This document shows positions 51,686 through 60,664 of a stretch of DNA of 64,000 bases, in pieces. How positions within the stretch are numbered: position 1 is the first letter of the stretch; each line of letters opens with the position of its first letter. The position numbers were made by a program, and so were the translations under genes. This stretch comes from SIG440 sp045587485 (lineage in GTDB: Bacteria > Bacillota > Clostridia > Monoglobales > Monoglobaceae): the NCBI GenBank assembly GCA_045587485.1, contig JAZNCI010000005.1, positions 1-64,000 on the forward strand, read 5' to 3'. The notes under the pieces were generated by a model. That model had not been told where the DNA came from, did not search any database, and saw nothing but the letters and a program-made list of their open reading frames with translations.

Positions 51686-53083
51686 TTACTGCTCCCCTTG
51701 AATATCCCAAACCGCAGAGGTTTCATTATTGTCACCGTTATAAACATAAACCAACGCCGCGTTACCTGCTGTATTTACTTTGGGATTATGCCGTTGATAT
51801 TCCTGCACCGCTGTCATTACAGACCCAATTTGAGTGGTATTTTCTGTTTTTTCAATAGACTTTAACCACATCTCGAACTCGGTAAGAACGCCGTTTTTTA
51901 TAACGGCCGAAACGGCCGCATCGCCACCGATTGAAACTCTTATTCCGTCTACAAAATAATCAAATTCCATACCGTCATTATTAAAATCCACAATCCTTAG
52001 CTGTGCATTATGCTTTTCATCTTTAATTCCGCTTAGACTGTAAATTTTTTCAATTACCTCAGAAAGCCCCGCCACCACCGAATAAGCCGACTCAGAGCCT
52101 GTGCTTCCTGCCGCAATGGGAACCCCCTCGTTTTCACCAAGAGCCTTATATTCAATCCTTCCAAGCGGATGAAGGCTCAAGCTGCCCGTTTCTCCCACAT
52201 AAATCAACGCACCGTCGGTATTTTCATACTTACGCACCGTGTTGGGATTATATCCGAATATGTTTATCAGTCCGGTTGTCACCTCGGTAGCTTTGGTGAA
52301 ATTTATGCCGCTTTTGTAAACACGAGGAACATTTATAACAATATTGCTCGTTTCAACATCATTTGCCGGCACAACAAACATAGGAGAAATGCTGGATTCA
52401 GGGGTTTCAATTTCAAACCCAAAGCTGAATTTCCTTCCCTTGCCAACAGTATCGTCGACTGCTTTTTTAAAGACCTCAGTGTCGGTCTTCATATATGTTT
52501 TAACAATCTTTCCGCTCTGTTCATCCTTAATATATATATCCAAATCCCCATCAGGCACAAAAACAATCTCTCTGCATTTATTCACCGCACGGCTGAGCGG
52601 GCTGTCCTTAACTCCATAAAACAAGCCCTCAAACCTTGTGTCTCTGGGCGTTATAAATTTTACATAAACCGCACCCTGTGCAAGAGAGTCTTTCCATTGT
52701 TCTTCATCCGACGCCAGAATATCTGCAGCCCTAACAGAATAAATATCACGCATTGTCACATTAATTTTTTCAATAATCTGCTGATAATCACGGTCTGTTT
52801 TCTTGACAAATCTTCTGTCATTGCCCGAAACCGCCAGAACCGTTTCAGGCTCAGAAAGCTGCCAGAAGGTGTTTATTACATTCTGAGTTGAGTTCTCCTG
52901 ACCGTTTGAAAGCCCCGCTGTGTTTTCTGAGCCCCAGAAAAACGTGCCGATTGAAACCTGCCCCTTATAAAGGTCAAGAACTGCCAACAAAAGATATACA
53001 CAGCACACGCACAGCAAAACTATAATCCATGTTTTGCTTTTTTCAATCATTGCATTTCTTTCACTGCGGGTAAATTTTCTCAT
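51686..53083 (-). CDS. yycH: YycH-like protein
   Basis: A 465-residue protein with one transmembrane helix near 17-40 (WIIVLLCVCCVYLLLAVLDL) and a large extracytoplasmic part. In low-GC Gram-positives YycH with YycI tunes the WalRK (YycFG) cell-wall system. The match is by pattern and pairing, less strong than for YycI. walR and walK are not upstream, so this is an orphan pair. ATG behind AAAGGAGG. Confidence 0.72.
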   Translation of the reverse strand: MRKFTRSERNAMIEKSKTWIIVLLCVCCVYLLLAVLDLYKGQVSIGTFFWGSENTAGLSNGQENSTQNVINTFWQLSEPETVLAVSGNDRRFVKKTDRDYQQIIEKINVTMRDIYSVRAADILASDEEQWKDSLAQGAVYVKFITPRDTRFEGLFYGVKDSPLSRAVNKCREIVFVPDGDLDIYIKDEQSGKIVKTYMKTDTEVFKKAVDDTVGKGRKFSFGFEIETPESSISPMFVVPANDVETSNIVINVPRVYKSGINFTKATEVTTGLINIFGYNPNTVRKYENTDGALIYVGETGSLSLHPLGRIEYKALGENEGVPIAAGSTGSESAYSVVAGLSEVIEKIYSLSGIKDEKHNAQLRIVDFNNDGMEFDYFVDGIRVSIGGDAAVSAVIKNGVLTEFEMWLKSIEKTENTTQIGSVMTAVQEYQRHNPKVNTAGNAALVYVYNGDNNETSAVWDIQGEQ

Positions 53084-53121
53084 AACGGCTGTCCTCCTTT
53101 CAATATGTATGGTTTCTTAAT

Positions 53122-53153
53122 CTAAAAAGGGACGACCCTGATGGTCGTCCCTT
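53122..53153 (-). terminator. Terminator after the 160-residue secreted protein gene
   Basis: 11-bp arms 53127-53137 and 53143-53153, 5-base loop, then TTTTT on the minus strand. Confidence 0.85.
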
Positions 53154-53181
53154 GATTTCCTTACTGCGACCCAACCAATTT

Positions 53182-53664
53182 TTAATTTGCCAATGATTTG
53201 ATTAAGTCAATGATGTTATAATTATATTTGGTAATCAACAGTTTCATTACCTGAACATTTACACCGTTCTCGGCATAAACAAGAATTGTGTTTTCGCCAC
53301 GGGCCAAAGTAATTGTGTTCATAAAAAGACCTGATGTACCGATTGTAGACTCTGACGGAGTTCTTAAAATCTGAGAAGCACCGTTCTCGTCAATATATTT
53401 CATTTCGCTGTAAAATTTCTCGTACATACCTGTCTCGGGACTGAAACTGTAAAGAGCAACAGTTGTACCCTCTTGTCCGCAACCGGAAATGATATAAGAC
53501 TCTTCAAAAGTGTAATCCTTAGGGTTCTGCGGTTTAGTAACAACCACAAGGCCTGCCGTATTACCTGCCGCATCAACGGGCAGCGTGTCAGGTGCCGCAA
53601 AAGCCCCTATCTGCCCCATCAGCAAAGCTGCCACAACCAAAATAGCTATGTAAACTTTTTTCAT
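53182..53664 (-). CDS. Secreted protein of unknown function
   Basis: A 160-residue protein with a clear Sec signal peptide (residues 1-23, VYIAILVVAALLMGQIGAFA, AFA cleavage). The remaining part is beta-rich (SGCGQEGTTVALYSF; ARGENTILVYAENG), like a small bacterial Ig-like fold. Expected outside the cell or in the wall. No family named. Has its own terminator, so not part of the yycHI transcript. Confidence 0.7.
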   Translation of the reverse strand: MKKVYIAILVVAALLMGQIGAFAAPDTLPVDAAGNTAGLVVVTKPQNPKDYTFEESYIISGCGQEGTTVALYSFSPETGMYEKFYSEMKYIDENGASQILRTPSESTIGTSGLFMNTITLARGENTILVYAENGVNVQVMKLLITKYNYNIIDLIKSLAN

Positions 53665-53894
53665 AACAATTCTCCTTATAAGTTAAGTCACAGGGAGCCT
53701 TCCCCCGTATACCTTTAATACAAAATCAAAGTCTTTTTTAACTTCCACATTATGAGTATAGCATATAATTGTTACAAAGACATTACAACGACATTACAAT
53801 TATCTAAAAGATTTTTCAGGAATAATTCACAGGGTCTTGGCGGAACGCCCCTGTGCTTTCACGCATATACTGCAAATGGGAGCGTGATTCTCTT

Positions 53895-54455
53895 ATGAAA
53901 ATATTTATTGACCCAGGCCACGGCGGACCTGACCCCGGCGCCGTTGGCAATGGTGTTACCGAAGAATTTGTTAATCTAAATGTTTCGTTGGAGCTTGCAA
54001 GACTTTTACGCGATGCAGGCTATGACGCAAGACTTTACCGCACCACAAGCGACGAAAACGTTCTTGAAAACAAGAACGCAGACCTGAGAAATCGTGCGCA
54101 AACCGCAAACAACTGGGGCGCTGACTATTTTATAAGCATCCACACCAACAGCTCGCCAAACCCTGCATCAAACGGTGTGGAAGCATATGTATACCGTCTT
54201 GGCGGAACTTCCGAACGGCTGGCACAGTCTATTGTTGACTCGGTGTCATCTGAGCTTGGCTCTCGCAACAGAGGGGTTATGCAGGCAAATTTTGCCGTAC
54301 TCCGGCGAACAAATATGCCGGCTGTCTTAGTGGAGCTTGGCTACCTCACCAATGAAACCGAAGCGCTCAATCTCAACAGTCCGGCGTGGCAGCGCGCAGT
54401 CGCCGCCGCCATTTTTGAAGGAATTGTTGATGCTGTGGGTCTGCCACGACCTTAA
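53895..54455 (+). CDS. N-acetylmuramoyl-L-alanine amidase (Amidase_3, CwlD-like)
   Basis: A 186-residue zinc amidase cutting peptide stems from peptidoglycan. Ligands are visible in IDPGHGGPDPGA near residue 6, TEEFVNL near 23 and SIHTNSSPN near 82; catalytic Glu in VELGYLTNETEA near 150. No signal peptide in this reading (start ATG 53895; upstream in-frame ATG 53853 is poorly placed), so export is unclear. It may be a spore cortex or wall-turnover enzyme. Confidence 0.85.
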   Translation: MKIFIDPGHGGPDPGAVGNGVTEEFVNLNVSLELARLLRDAGYDARLYRTTSDENVLENKNADLRNRAQTANNWGADYFISIHTNSSPNPASNGVEAYVYRLGGTSERLAQSIVDSVSSELGSRNRGVMQANFAVLRRTNMPAVLVELGYLTNETEALNLNSPAWQRAVAAAIFEGIVDAVGLPRP

Positions 54456-54464
54456 CACTAACCT

Positions 54465-54504
54465 AAATGCGGCTGTCGCCTTTCAGTGACAGCCGCATTT
54501 GTTT
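54465..54504. terminator. Bidirectional terminator after the amidase gene
   Basis: 13-bp arms 54465-54477 and 54488-54500, GC-rich, with T-rich ends, between convergent genes. The kinase stop is just inside. Confidence 0.85.
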
Positions 54505-55577
54505 TATACGTATTTTTCAACAATCTTTTTCATCTCATCGATTTTTGATTCGATGTCCTTAACAAGCTTGAACTGTGTTCTTGCACGGTCAAGATTGTGA
54601 TGTTCACGGTGAACTTTAAAATATGTATCACCATTGAGATAGTCTGCCAGAAAACGTATACCACATTCATATGTCATAAGCAATGCCGACATAGGAAGAA
54701 GTTCAATTTCTTTTTCAGTAAGACATTTTGCTGTTTCTCCCAAGAACCCCTTTGCAAACTGGTCGAACCTTTCAAGGTCAAACCATATTTTGCTTAAATC
54801 GGTTTCGTCCTCAGAGCCACTGGAGGCACCAAATCTGAGTGCATCACCAAAATCATAGAGTACCGAACCAGGCATAACCGTATCAAGGTCAATAACGCAA
54901 ACACCCTCTAAGGTGTCCTTATCAAAAAGAACATTGTTCATCTTTGTGTCATTGTGAGTAACTCTGAGCGGAACAGTACCATTTGCCATTTCATCAATAA
55001 TTTTTGATGCATACTTTGCATATTCAATTGCAAAATTTACCTCATCCTTAACAGCAACAAGTCTTCCTGCAGCATTTTTGCTTATTGCAGCCTCCAGCTG
55101 CTTGACTCTTTCTGGAGTATTGTGAAAATCTACAATTGTTTCATACAGCTTGTCAGCAGGATAATCATCAAGCATATTCTGAAATTTACCAAATGCCTTG
55201 CCCGCATGATAAAGCTGAACAGGATTTTCAACTGTATCAAAGCTGACACTGTCTTCAATAAGCCTATACATTCTGAAATAATTCTCATCATCCAGCTTGT
55301 AATAGTTCTTTCCTTCTTTTGTATGAATAACATTGAGAGTTTCTCTGTCAGGATTTCCTCCTAATTTTTCTATCTTCTTTTTAAGGTGCTGGGTTACATT
55401 GTAAATATTCTCCATAACCTCGTCGGGGTTTTTAAAAACCTTTATATTTATTCTCTGCAAAATAACTCTGGGTGCCGCTTCACAAATGTATGTATCGTTA
55501 ATGTGACCATTTCCATAGCATTCAATGCTTGTTTCAACATTAAACTGTGCACAAACATCCTTTAAGCTAAATTCCAT
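54504..55577 (-). CDS. N-acetylhexosamine kinase-like phosphotransferase (NahK-like)
   Basis: A 357-residue APH-fold kinase. VTHNDTKMNNVLFD (catalytic Asp) near residue 205 and CVIDLDTVMPGSVLYDFGD near 228 resemble NahK, which makes N-acetylhexosamine 1-phosphate. ATG 55577 is favoured; it overlaps the upstream nucleotidyltransferase gene by 11 bases. Together the two would activate a HexNAc to a UDP-sugar. The exact sugar cannot be read, and no matching phosphorylase is nearby. Confidence 0.75.
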   Translation of the reverse strand: MEFSLKDVCAQFNVETSIECYGNGHINDTYICEAAPRVILQRINIKVFKNPDEVMENIYNVTQHLKKKIEKLGGNPDRETLNVIHTKEGKNYYKLDDENYFRMYRLIEDSVSFDTVENPVQLYHAGKAFGKFQNMLDDYPADKLYETIVDFHNTPERVKQLEAAISKNAAGRLVAVKDEVNFAIEYAKYASKIIDEMANGTVPLRVTHNDTKMNNVLFDKDTLEGVCVIDLDTVMPGSVLYDFGDALRFGASSGSEDETDLSKIWFDLERFDQFAKGFLGETAKCLTEKEIELLPMSALLMTYECGIRFLADYLNGDTYFKVHREHHNLDRARTQFKLVKDIESKIDEMKKIVEKYV

Positions 55578-56415
55578 CGTAATACCCATCCTCTACAAAT
55601 TTTTTCATCGCTTCAACAACAGTAGCCTTATCTTCTTTATAAGTAACACCGTACCATTTTTCGTCGGTTTCAAGAACCTTTACCTTTTCGCCCTTGGTCT
55701 GAATCATATTGTCAATAACGAAAGGAATATAAAATTCCTCCTTCATAGGATTGGAAAGGTTGCCAAGGAATTTTACAAAATCCTCTCTTACACTTTCAAA
55801 TACAGAAGGCAAAAGCCCCCACATATTCATAGACACAATCGTATCAAGCGGAATACCGCTGTTTTTGTCAATATCAGTGTGCTCCACAACACTCTTTAAA
55901 ATTCCATCCTGAACGTCACATACACCACGCGAAACTGTTCCGTTTTCGGTAATTGTGTTCCCAAGTGAGAAGCCAACCATACAGGTTTCGTCATTTGCGA
56001 CAAGGTTATCGTGGATAATTTTGTATGATTTCTGTCCATAATAATCATCAGCATTAACAAGTGCAAACGGTGTATCAACCGTTCTTTCGCAACAGAACAC
56101 GGCGTGACCCGTTCCCCACGGCTTGTTTCTGCCCTCGGGAACAGAGAAACCATCAGGAAGATAATCCATATCCTGAAATACATAATCAACATCGGTCATT
56201 TTCTCAATTCTTCGGCCTGCTATTTCACGAAAATCCTTTTCAATATCACGCCTTATAATGAATACAGTTTTATCAAAGCCCGCTTTGACAGCATCATAAA
56301 CCGAAAAATCAAGAATAATTTCACCATTTGGTCCAACAGGCGCAATCTGTTTGAGACCCCCAAACCTGTTGCCCATTCCTGCCGCCATAACTACAAGTGT
56401 TGTTTTTTTATCCAT
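55567..56415 (-). CDS. Nucleotidyltransferase family protein (sugar-1-phosphate type)
   Basis: A 282-residue enzyme with the N-terminal nucleotide-binding motif VVMAAGMGNRFGGLKQIAPV, and GTGHAVFCC and LVNADDYYG, as in NDP-sugar pyrophosphorylases. Paired with the NahK-like kinase, it could form UDP-HexNAc from the sugar 1-phosphate. ATG 56415 with AGGAG upstream. First gene of a two-gene operon divergent from an AraC regulator. Confidence 0.8.
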   Translation of the reverse strand: MDKKTTLVVMAAGMGNRFGGLKQIAPVGPNGEIILDFSVYDAVKAGFDKTVFIIRRDIEKDFREIAGRRIEKMTDVDYVFQDMDYLPDGFSVPEGRNKPWGTGHAVFCCERTVDTPFALVNADDYYGQKSYKIIHDNLVANDETCMVGFSLGNTITENGTVSRGVCDVQDGILKSVVEHTDIDKNSGIPLDTIVSMNMWGLLPSVFESVREDFVKFLGNLSNPMKEEFYIPFVIDNMIQTKGEKVKVLETDEKWYGVTYKEDKATVVEAMKKFVEDGYYDGI

Positions 56416-56602
56416 TTTGTATACATCTCCTGACAAAATAGTACATTATAATATTCGCCATAAATTCCCTTTTTCCTTTAAAAATTTTTATTATTATTTA
56501 TGATAAAAGTTTGTTTTATTTCATTGCCACAAATTGCTTGCATTTATAAAAATTTTCTGTTATTCTTAATATAAGTATGCAAATAATGCAGAGGTGATAC
56601 AA

Positions 56603-57532
56603 TTGTCAGATTATACCGGGCACAATCTTGATGCCATTATAGAGATTGAAAAGCTGTTTTCTGTTCATTATTTTGAATATTCAAAGGATTTCCGTTTTTA
56701 CGGCGAAAAGCACAATTTCTGGGAATTTGTGTATGTGGACAAGGGCGAAATCACCATCTCGGCAGACAATAGTGAAATAACTCTGTCACAAGGCCACGTT
56801 ATATTCCACAAACCCAACGAATGGCATAACATCCGTGCAAACGGGAAAACTGCGCCTAATGTAGCTATTGTCAGTTTCGAGTGTAACTCTTTGGCAATGA
56901 ACTTTTTTTGTAACCGTGTTATGAAAGCAGGTCAGGAGCACAAAAGTCTGATTTCAAAAATCATATCCGAATATACCAACGCATTTTCCACACCGCTTGG
57001 CGACATATTTACCACAAGTCTTGAGTCTAAAAATTCTGTAATGGTAGGTGCCGAACAGCTTATACGGCAATATCTTTGCGAATTTCTTATACTGTTTCTA
57101 CGTCAGAATTCTCCGGGGGTACAGCATCGCAGTTTTATTGTCAACAGCTCAAGCTCCACACTTAATATTATTGAGAATTATATGATGGACCATATCGCTG
57201 AAACAATGACAATCGAACGCCTGATGAAATACAGCGGTCTTAACCGGATGAGCATTAACCGTCTGTTTAAGAACAATTACAATGTCAGCCCCATTCAATA
57301 TTTCATTCATCTTAAAATTGAACTTGCAAAAAAATATATTCGTGAAGACAATTACAATATATCGCAAATTTCAGAGTTGTTGGGCTATTCAAGCATTCAC
57401 TATTTTTCGTTGCAATTCAAAAAAACAACCGGGATGACACCCACCGAATATTCTAACTCTATCAAGGCAATGTCACCCCTTGACAGTGCAAGTCAGGAAT
57501 TTAAGGCACCAAAACGGATTTTATTCCCGTAA
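56603..57532 (+). CDS. AraC-family transcriptional regulator
   Basis: A 309-residue regulator: N-terminal cupin-like ligand domain (HNFWEFVYVDKGEI; FHKPNEWHNI) and C-terminal pair of helix-turn-helices (MTIERLMKYSGLNRMSINRLF, then ISQISELLGYSSIHYFSLQFKK). TTG 56603 with AGAGG upstream is the likely start; GTG 56594 is weaker. It faces the sugar-activation operon and is probably its regulator, sensing a carbohydrate. Confidence 0.9.
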   Translation: MSDYTGHNLDAIIEIEKLFSVHYFEYSKDFRFYGEKHNFWEFVYVDKGEITISADNSEITLSQGHVIFHKPNEWHNIRANGKTAPNVAIVSFECNSLAMNFFCNRVMKAGQEHKSLISKIISEYTNAFSTPLGDIFTTSLESKNSVMVGAEQLIRQYLCEFLILFLRQNSPGVQHRSFIVNSSSSTLNIIENYMMDHIAETMTIERLMKYSGLNRMSINRLFKNNYNVSPIQYFIHLKIELAKKYIREDNYNISQISELLGYSSIHYFSLQFKKTTGMTPTEYSNSIKAMSPLDSASQEFKAPKRILFP

Positions 57533-57553
57533 TATTTATACAAACAGGCAAAC

Positions 57554-57580
57554 CCGCTCTGCATATGCAGAGCGGTTTTT
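57554..57580 (+). terminator. Terminator of the AraC regulator gene
   Basis: 9-bp arms 57554-57562 and 57567-57575, 4-base loop, then TTTTT. Confidence 0.9.
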
Positions 57581-57617
57581 CTGTTTCTGTTTGTTTAGCG
57601 ACCTTTGGAACTTTTCA

Positions 57618-57775
57618 GCGCATTAAAAAATGCGCCGACAGAGCCGACGCATGAAAAACGCGTTGCTCAATCGTTACCACACGAAACTTTAATAGATTGT
57701 AGGATATTAAAGCAGAGCACGCATTTTTGCCAAAAGCAAAAAACCTCCTACAACCTATTCAATTTCGTGTGGTAA
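57618..57775. repeat. Long inverted-repeat element before the ATPase gene
   Basis: The gap 57533-57901 has no gene. It has a hairpin 57618-57624/57629-57635, then a large one: TTACCACACGAAA (57674-57686) with its exact complement at 57763-57775, and inner arms 57691-57704/57746-57759 with one mismatch. The loop is about 41 bases. Symmetric ends and length suit a miniature mobile element; no target duplication was seen. As an alternative, a structured RNA leader for the ATPase. Confidence 0.6.
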
Positions 57776-57901
57776 ATTTATTATATCACACTTTTTCTTA
57801 TTTGTCCATATTTTTCTTGAAACAGATGCAATTCACTCATATTTGCAGTCTTGTCCGAATATCTTTAAAGTACAAGCAGTTGATACAAAGGAGTGAAATT
57901 T

Positions 57902-60529
57902 ATGACAAAAACAGCAGGATTAAGCACTCAGGAGGTGGAAAGCTCCCGACGCAAGAACGGGTCAAACCGATTGAGCGAAAAGGAAAAGCCGACTTTGCTG
58001 AAAAAATACTGGGAAAAGTTTGATGACCCAATCATCACCATATTGCTGATTGCTTTGGGTATTAATATAGTTTTTACCTTTTTGGGCAAGGTTGACTGGT
58101 TTGAATGTGTGGGCATATTTGTTTCGGTAATGATTGCCACCTGGGTCAGCGCCCTTTCGGAATATAAAAACGAAGAAGCTTTTCGTTCTATCCAAAGCGA
58201 GGCATCAAAGCTTTTGTGCAAGGTTTACCGTGACGGAAATCTTCAGGAGGTTTGTATTGATGACATTGTAAAGGGCGATTTTGTTTTGCTTCAAGCGGGA
58301 GATGTCGTCCCCGCTGATGGTTATGTTTTCTCTGGCAATATCCGTGTTGACCAGTCTGCACTAAACGGCGAAAACAAAGAGCTTGAAAAAACCGCATGTG
58401 ATACCGAGCCTTCATATCGCACACGTCTTATTGATTTTTGGGATAAAAACAGCCTGTTTCGGGGCGCAATTGTATGCTCGGGGCAGTGCATCCTGAAGGT
58501 CAGTCAGGTGGGTGACAAAACCGTTTACGGTCAGCTTAACCGTGAATCGGGGGATGACGAAAGAGAAAGTCCCTTGCAGGTAAAGCTGTCCGACCTTGCA
58601 AAAGGAATAAGCCGCTTTGGATATATGGGTGCAGCATTGGTTGTGGTTGTTTATCTTATACAAAGATTTTTTGTTGATAACGGCTGGAGTGCCATCGGCA
58701 TTATGGAATATTTTTTTGATACATCCCAGGTGATATCCGACATTGTAAATGCAGTCATTATGGGAATTACGGTAATTGTAGTATCTGTTCCCGAAGGGCT
58801 GCCGCTGATGATTGCCATTGTATGCTCACTGAATATGAAAAAAATGATGAAAAACAATGTTCTGGTACGAAAGCTGATTGGAATTGAAACAGCAGGCAGT
58901 ATCAACATACTCTTTTCTGACAAAACGGGAACCATCACCAAAGGGAAGCTAACTGTTGTTGACTTTATTGACGGTGAAGGAAATGCATACAAAGAACACA
59001 AAGCCCTTCCAACAGAGTTGAAAAGGCTGACAGCGATTTCTGTTTTGGGAAACAGTGCGGCACAGATGTCCCAAGGCAAAGCTGTAGGAGGCAACTCAAC
59101 TGAAAAGGCTCTTTTGGAATTTGTCTGCGATGATGGCGTGCCTGATATTTCACTTTCAAAAACACAGGAAACACTGTTTACAAGCGAAAATAAATTCTCA
59201 CAGACAAAGGTCAGCGGAGATTTTTCGGGAGTGCTGGTGAAAGGTGCACCCGAAAAAATTCTGCCACGTTGCACAAGGTACTTTGACCATTTGGGTAAAA
59301 ACCAGCCCCTTGGCACAACCCTTGAGCTAAATAAAATAATTGACACAATGGCAAAAAAGTGTATTCGTATTATTGCATTGGGCACAGCCAAACAATACAC
59401 CGACGGACAACTGCCAAAAGATATAACGCTTGTGGGGCTTGTGGCAATACGTGATGATCTGCGCCCCGATGTTAAAGCCGCCGTAAGCGAAGTAAAGCGT
59501 GCAGGCATCCAGACCGTAATGATAACAGGTGACAAAAAGGAAACCGCAGTTGCCATCGCCCGTGAATCAGGAATAATGGACAGCCATAGAAATGTGGTTC
59601 TTACATCAGAGGATTTGCAGAAAATGAGCGATGACGAGGTGAGTCAAAAGCTCTTTGATATACGGGTGCTCGCCAGAGCACTGCCCACAGATAAAAGCCG
59701 TCTTGTGCGCATTGCTCAGGAAATGGGGCTTGTTGTGGGAATGACCGGTGACGGTGTAAACGACCTTGCCGCCCTGCGCCGTGCAGATGTGGGGTTTGCA
59801 ATGGGCAGCGGCACTGATGTCGCAAAGGCTGCGGGAGATATTGTCATTCTTGACGACAACTTTTCGTCTGTTCGGTCAGCAGTGCTTTTCGGACGTACAA
59901 TATATAAAAGTATAAAAAAATTCATCGTCTGTCAGATGACGATAAACATTGCAGCGGTTCTTGTTTCGGTAATTGGGCCTCTTATAGGAATAGAAAAACC
60001 ACTTGGCATCACACAGATGCTGTGGGTGAATCTGGTGATGGATACACTTGCCGCCATAGCCTTTGGCGGTGAGGCGGCACTCAGGCGGTATATGCTTGAC
60101 CTGCCAAAGCAACGTGACGAAAAGATACTTGACAAAAAAGCATGGAGTGCAATTTGCACAAGCGGTTTCTTTATTTTTGCGGTAAGCCTGTTCTTCTTTT
60201 TGTCACCTGATATGCATTGTGCATTTCGTCAGCACGCAGGTGAAATATATTTTTACACCGGATATTTTAACTTTTTTGTATTTGCAGGCGTGCTTAATGC
60301 CTTTAACGCCAGATGCGAAGGTATTGATTTGCTTGACCACATATCTTTAAACAAACCATTTCTATTTATAATAGCGCTGATATGCACCGTGCAGATTGTT
60401 ATGACATATTTTGGCGGCCAGGTGCTGAGAACCGCTCCCCTGAACCCGCGTGAATGGCTGACAGCAATCATCCCTGCTCTGCTTGTAATCCCGGTCGACC
60501 TGATACGAAAAATTATTATGAATAAATAA
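57902..60529 (+). CDS. Calcium-type cation-transporting P-type ATPase
   Basis: An 875-residue P2-type ATPase, probably a calcium exporter. N-terminal cation_ATPase_N part, first helices near 45-95, actuator loop (LNGENKELEKTA near 160), SVPEGLPLMIAIV (ion site, near 295), phosphorylation motif FSDKTGTITKGK near 340, then GMTGDGVNDLAALRRADVGFAMG near 615, and C-terminal helices. PEGLP is typical of the PMCA-like group. ATG 57902 behind AAGGAG. Its coding strand is G-richer than other plus-strand genes here. Confidence 0.9.
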   Translation: MTKTAGLSTQEVESSRRKNGSNRLSEKEKPTLLKKYWEKFDDPIITILLIALGINIVFTFLGKVDWFECVGIFVSVMIATWVSALSEYKNEEAFRSIQSEASKLLCKVYRDGNLQEVCIDDIVKGDFVLLQAGDVVPADGYVFSGNIRVDQSALNGENKELEKTACDTEPSYRTRLIDFWDKNSLFRGAIVCSGQCILKVSQVGDKTVYGQLNRESGDDERESPLQVKLSDLAKGISRFGYMGAALVVVVYLIQRFFVDNGWSAIGIMEYFFDTSQVISDIVNAVIMGITVIVVSVPEGLPLMIAIVCSLNMKKMMKNNVLVRKLIGIETAGSINILFSDKTGTITKGKLTVVDFIDGEGNAYKEHKALPTELKRLTAISVLGNSAAQMSQGKAVGGNSTEKALLEFVCDDGVPDISLSKTQETLFTSENKFSQTKVSGDFSGVLVKGAPEKILPRCTRYFDHLGKNQPLGTTLELNKIIDTMAKKCIRIIALGTAKQYTDGQLPKDITLVGLVAIRDDLRPDVKAAVSEVKRAGIQTVMITGDKKETAVAIARESGIMDSHRNVVLTSEDLQKMSDDEVSQKLFDIRVLARALPTDKSRLVRIAQEMGLVVGMTGDGVNDLAALRRADVGFAMGSGTDVAKAAGDIVILDDNFSSVRSAVLFGRTIYKSIKKFIVCQMTINIAAVLVSVIGPLIGIEKPLGITQMLWVNLVMDTLAAIAFGGEAALRRYMLDLPKQRDEKILDKKAWSAICTSGFFIFAVSLFFFLSPDMHCAFRQHAGEIYFYTGYFNFFVFAGVLNAFNARCEGIDLLDHISLNKPFLFIIALICTVQIVMTYFGGQVLRTAPLNPREWLTAIIPALLVIPVDLIRKIIMNK

Positions 60530-60572
60530 TCATAGTCACTAGTTATTAGTCGTTTGCATATCCCCGTAAATG

Positions 60573-60614
60573 AAATAAACTGAATTGCACAAGCTTGTGC
60601 AGTTCAGTTTATTT
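60573..60614. terminator. Bidirectional terminator between ATPase and VanW genes
   Basis: Long palindrome with arms 60573-60584 and 60603-60614 around TGCACAAGCTTGTGCA; between convergent genes. Confidence 0.75.
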
Positions 60615-60664
60615 ACGTGGTATTTATTTGTCTGTATGTTCTTGTTACACGTGAACGTGTCGAT

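Noticed and set aside
57533..57901. yybP-ykoY manganese riboswitch before the ATPase
   Set aside because: The conserved GGGGAGUAG-type start and the paired internal loops are not present.
57727..58023. 98-codon plus-strand ORF upstream of the ATPase
   Set aside because: It runs through the inverted repeat and the start of the ATPase gene in another frame without a ribosome site.
58651..59556. 301-codon minus-strand ORF inside the ATPase gene
   Set aside because: It is the antisense shadow of a well-conserved P-type ATPase reading frame.
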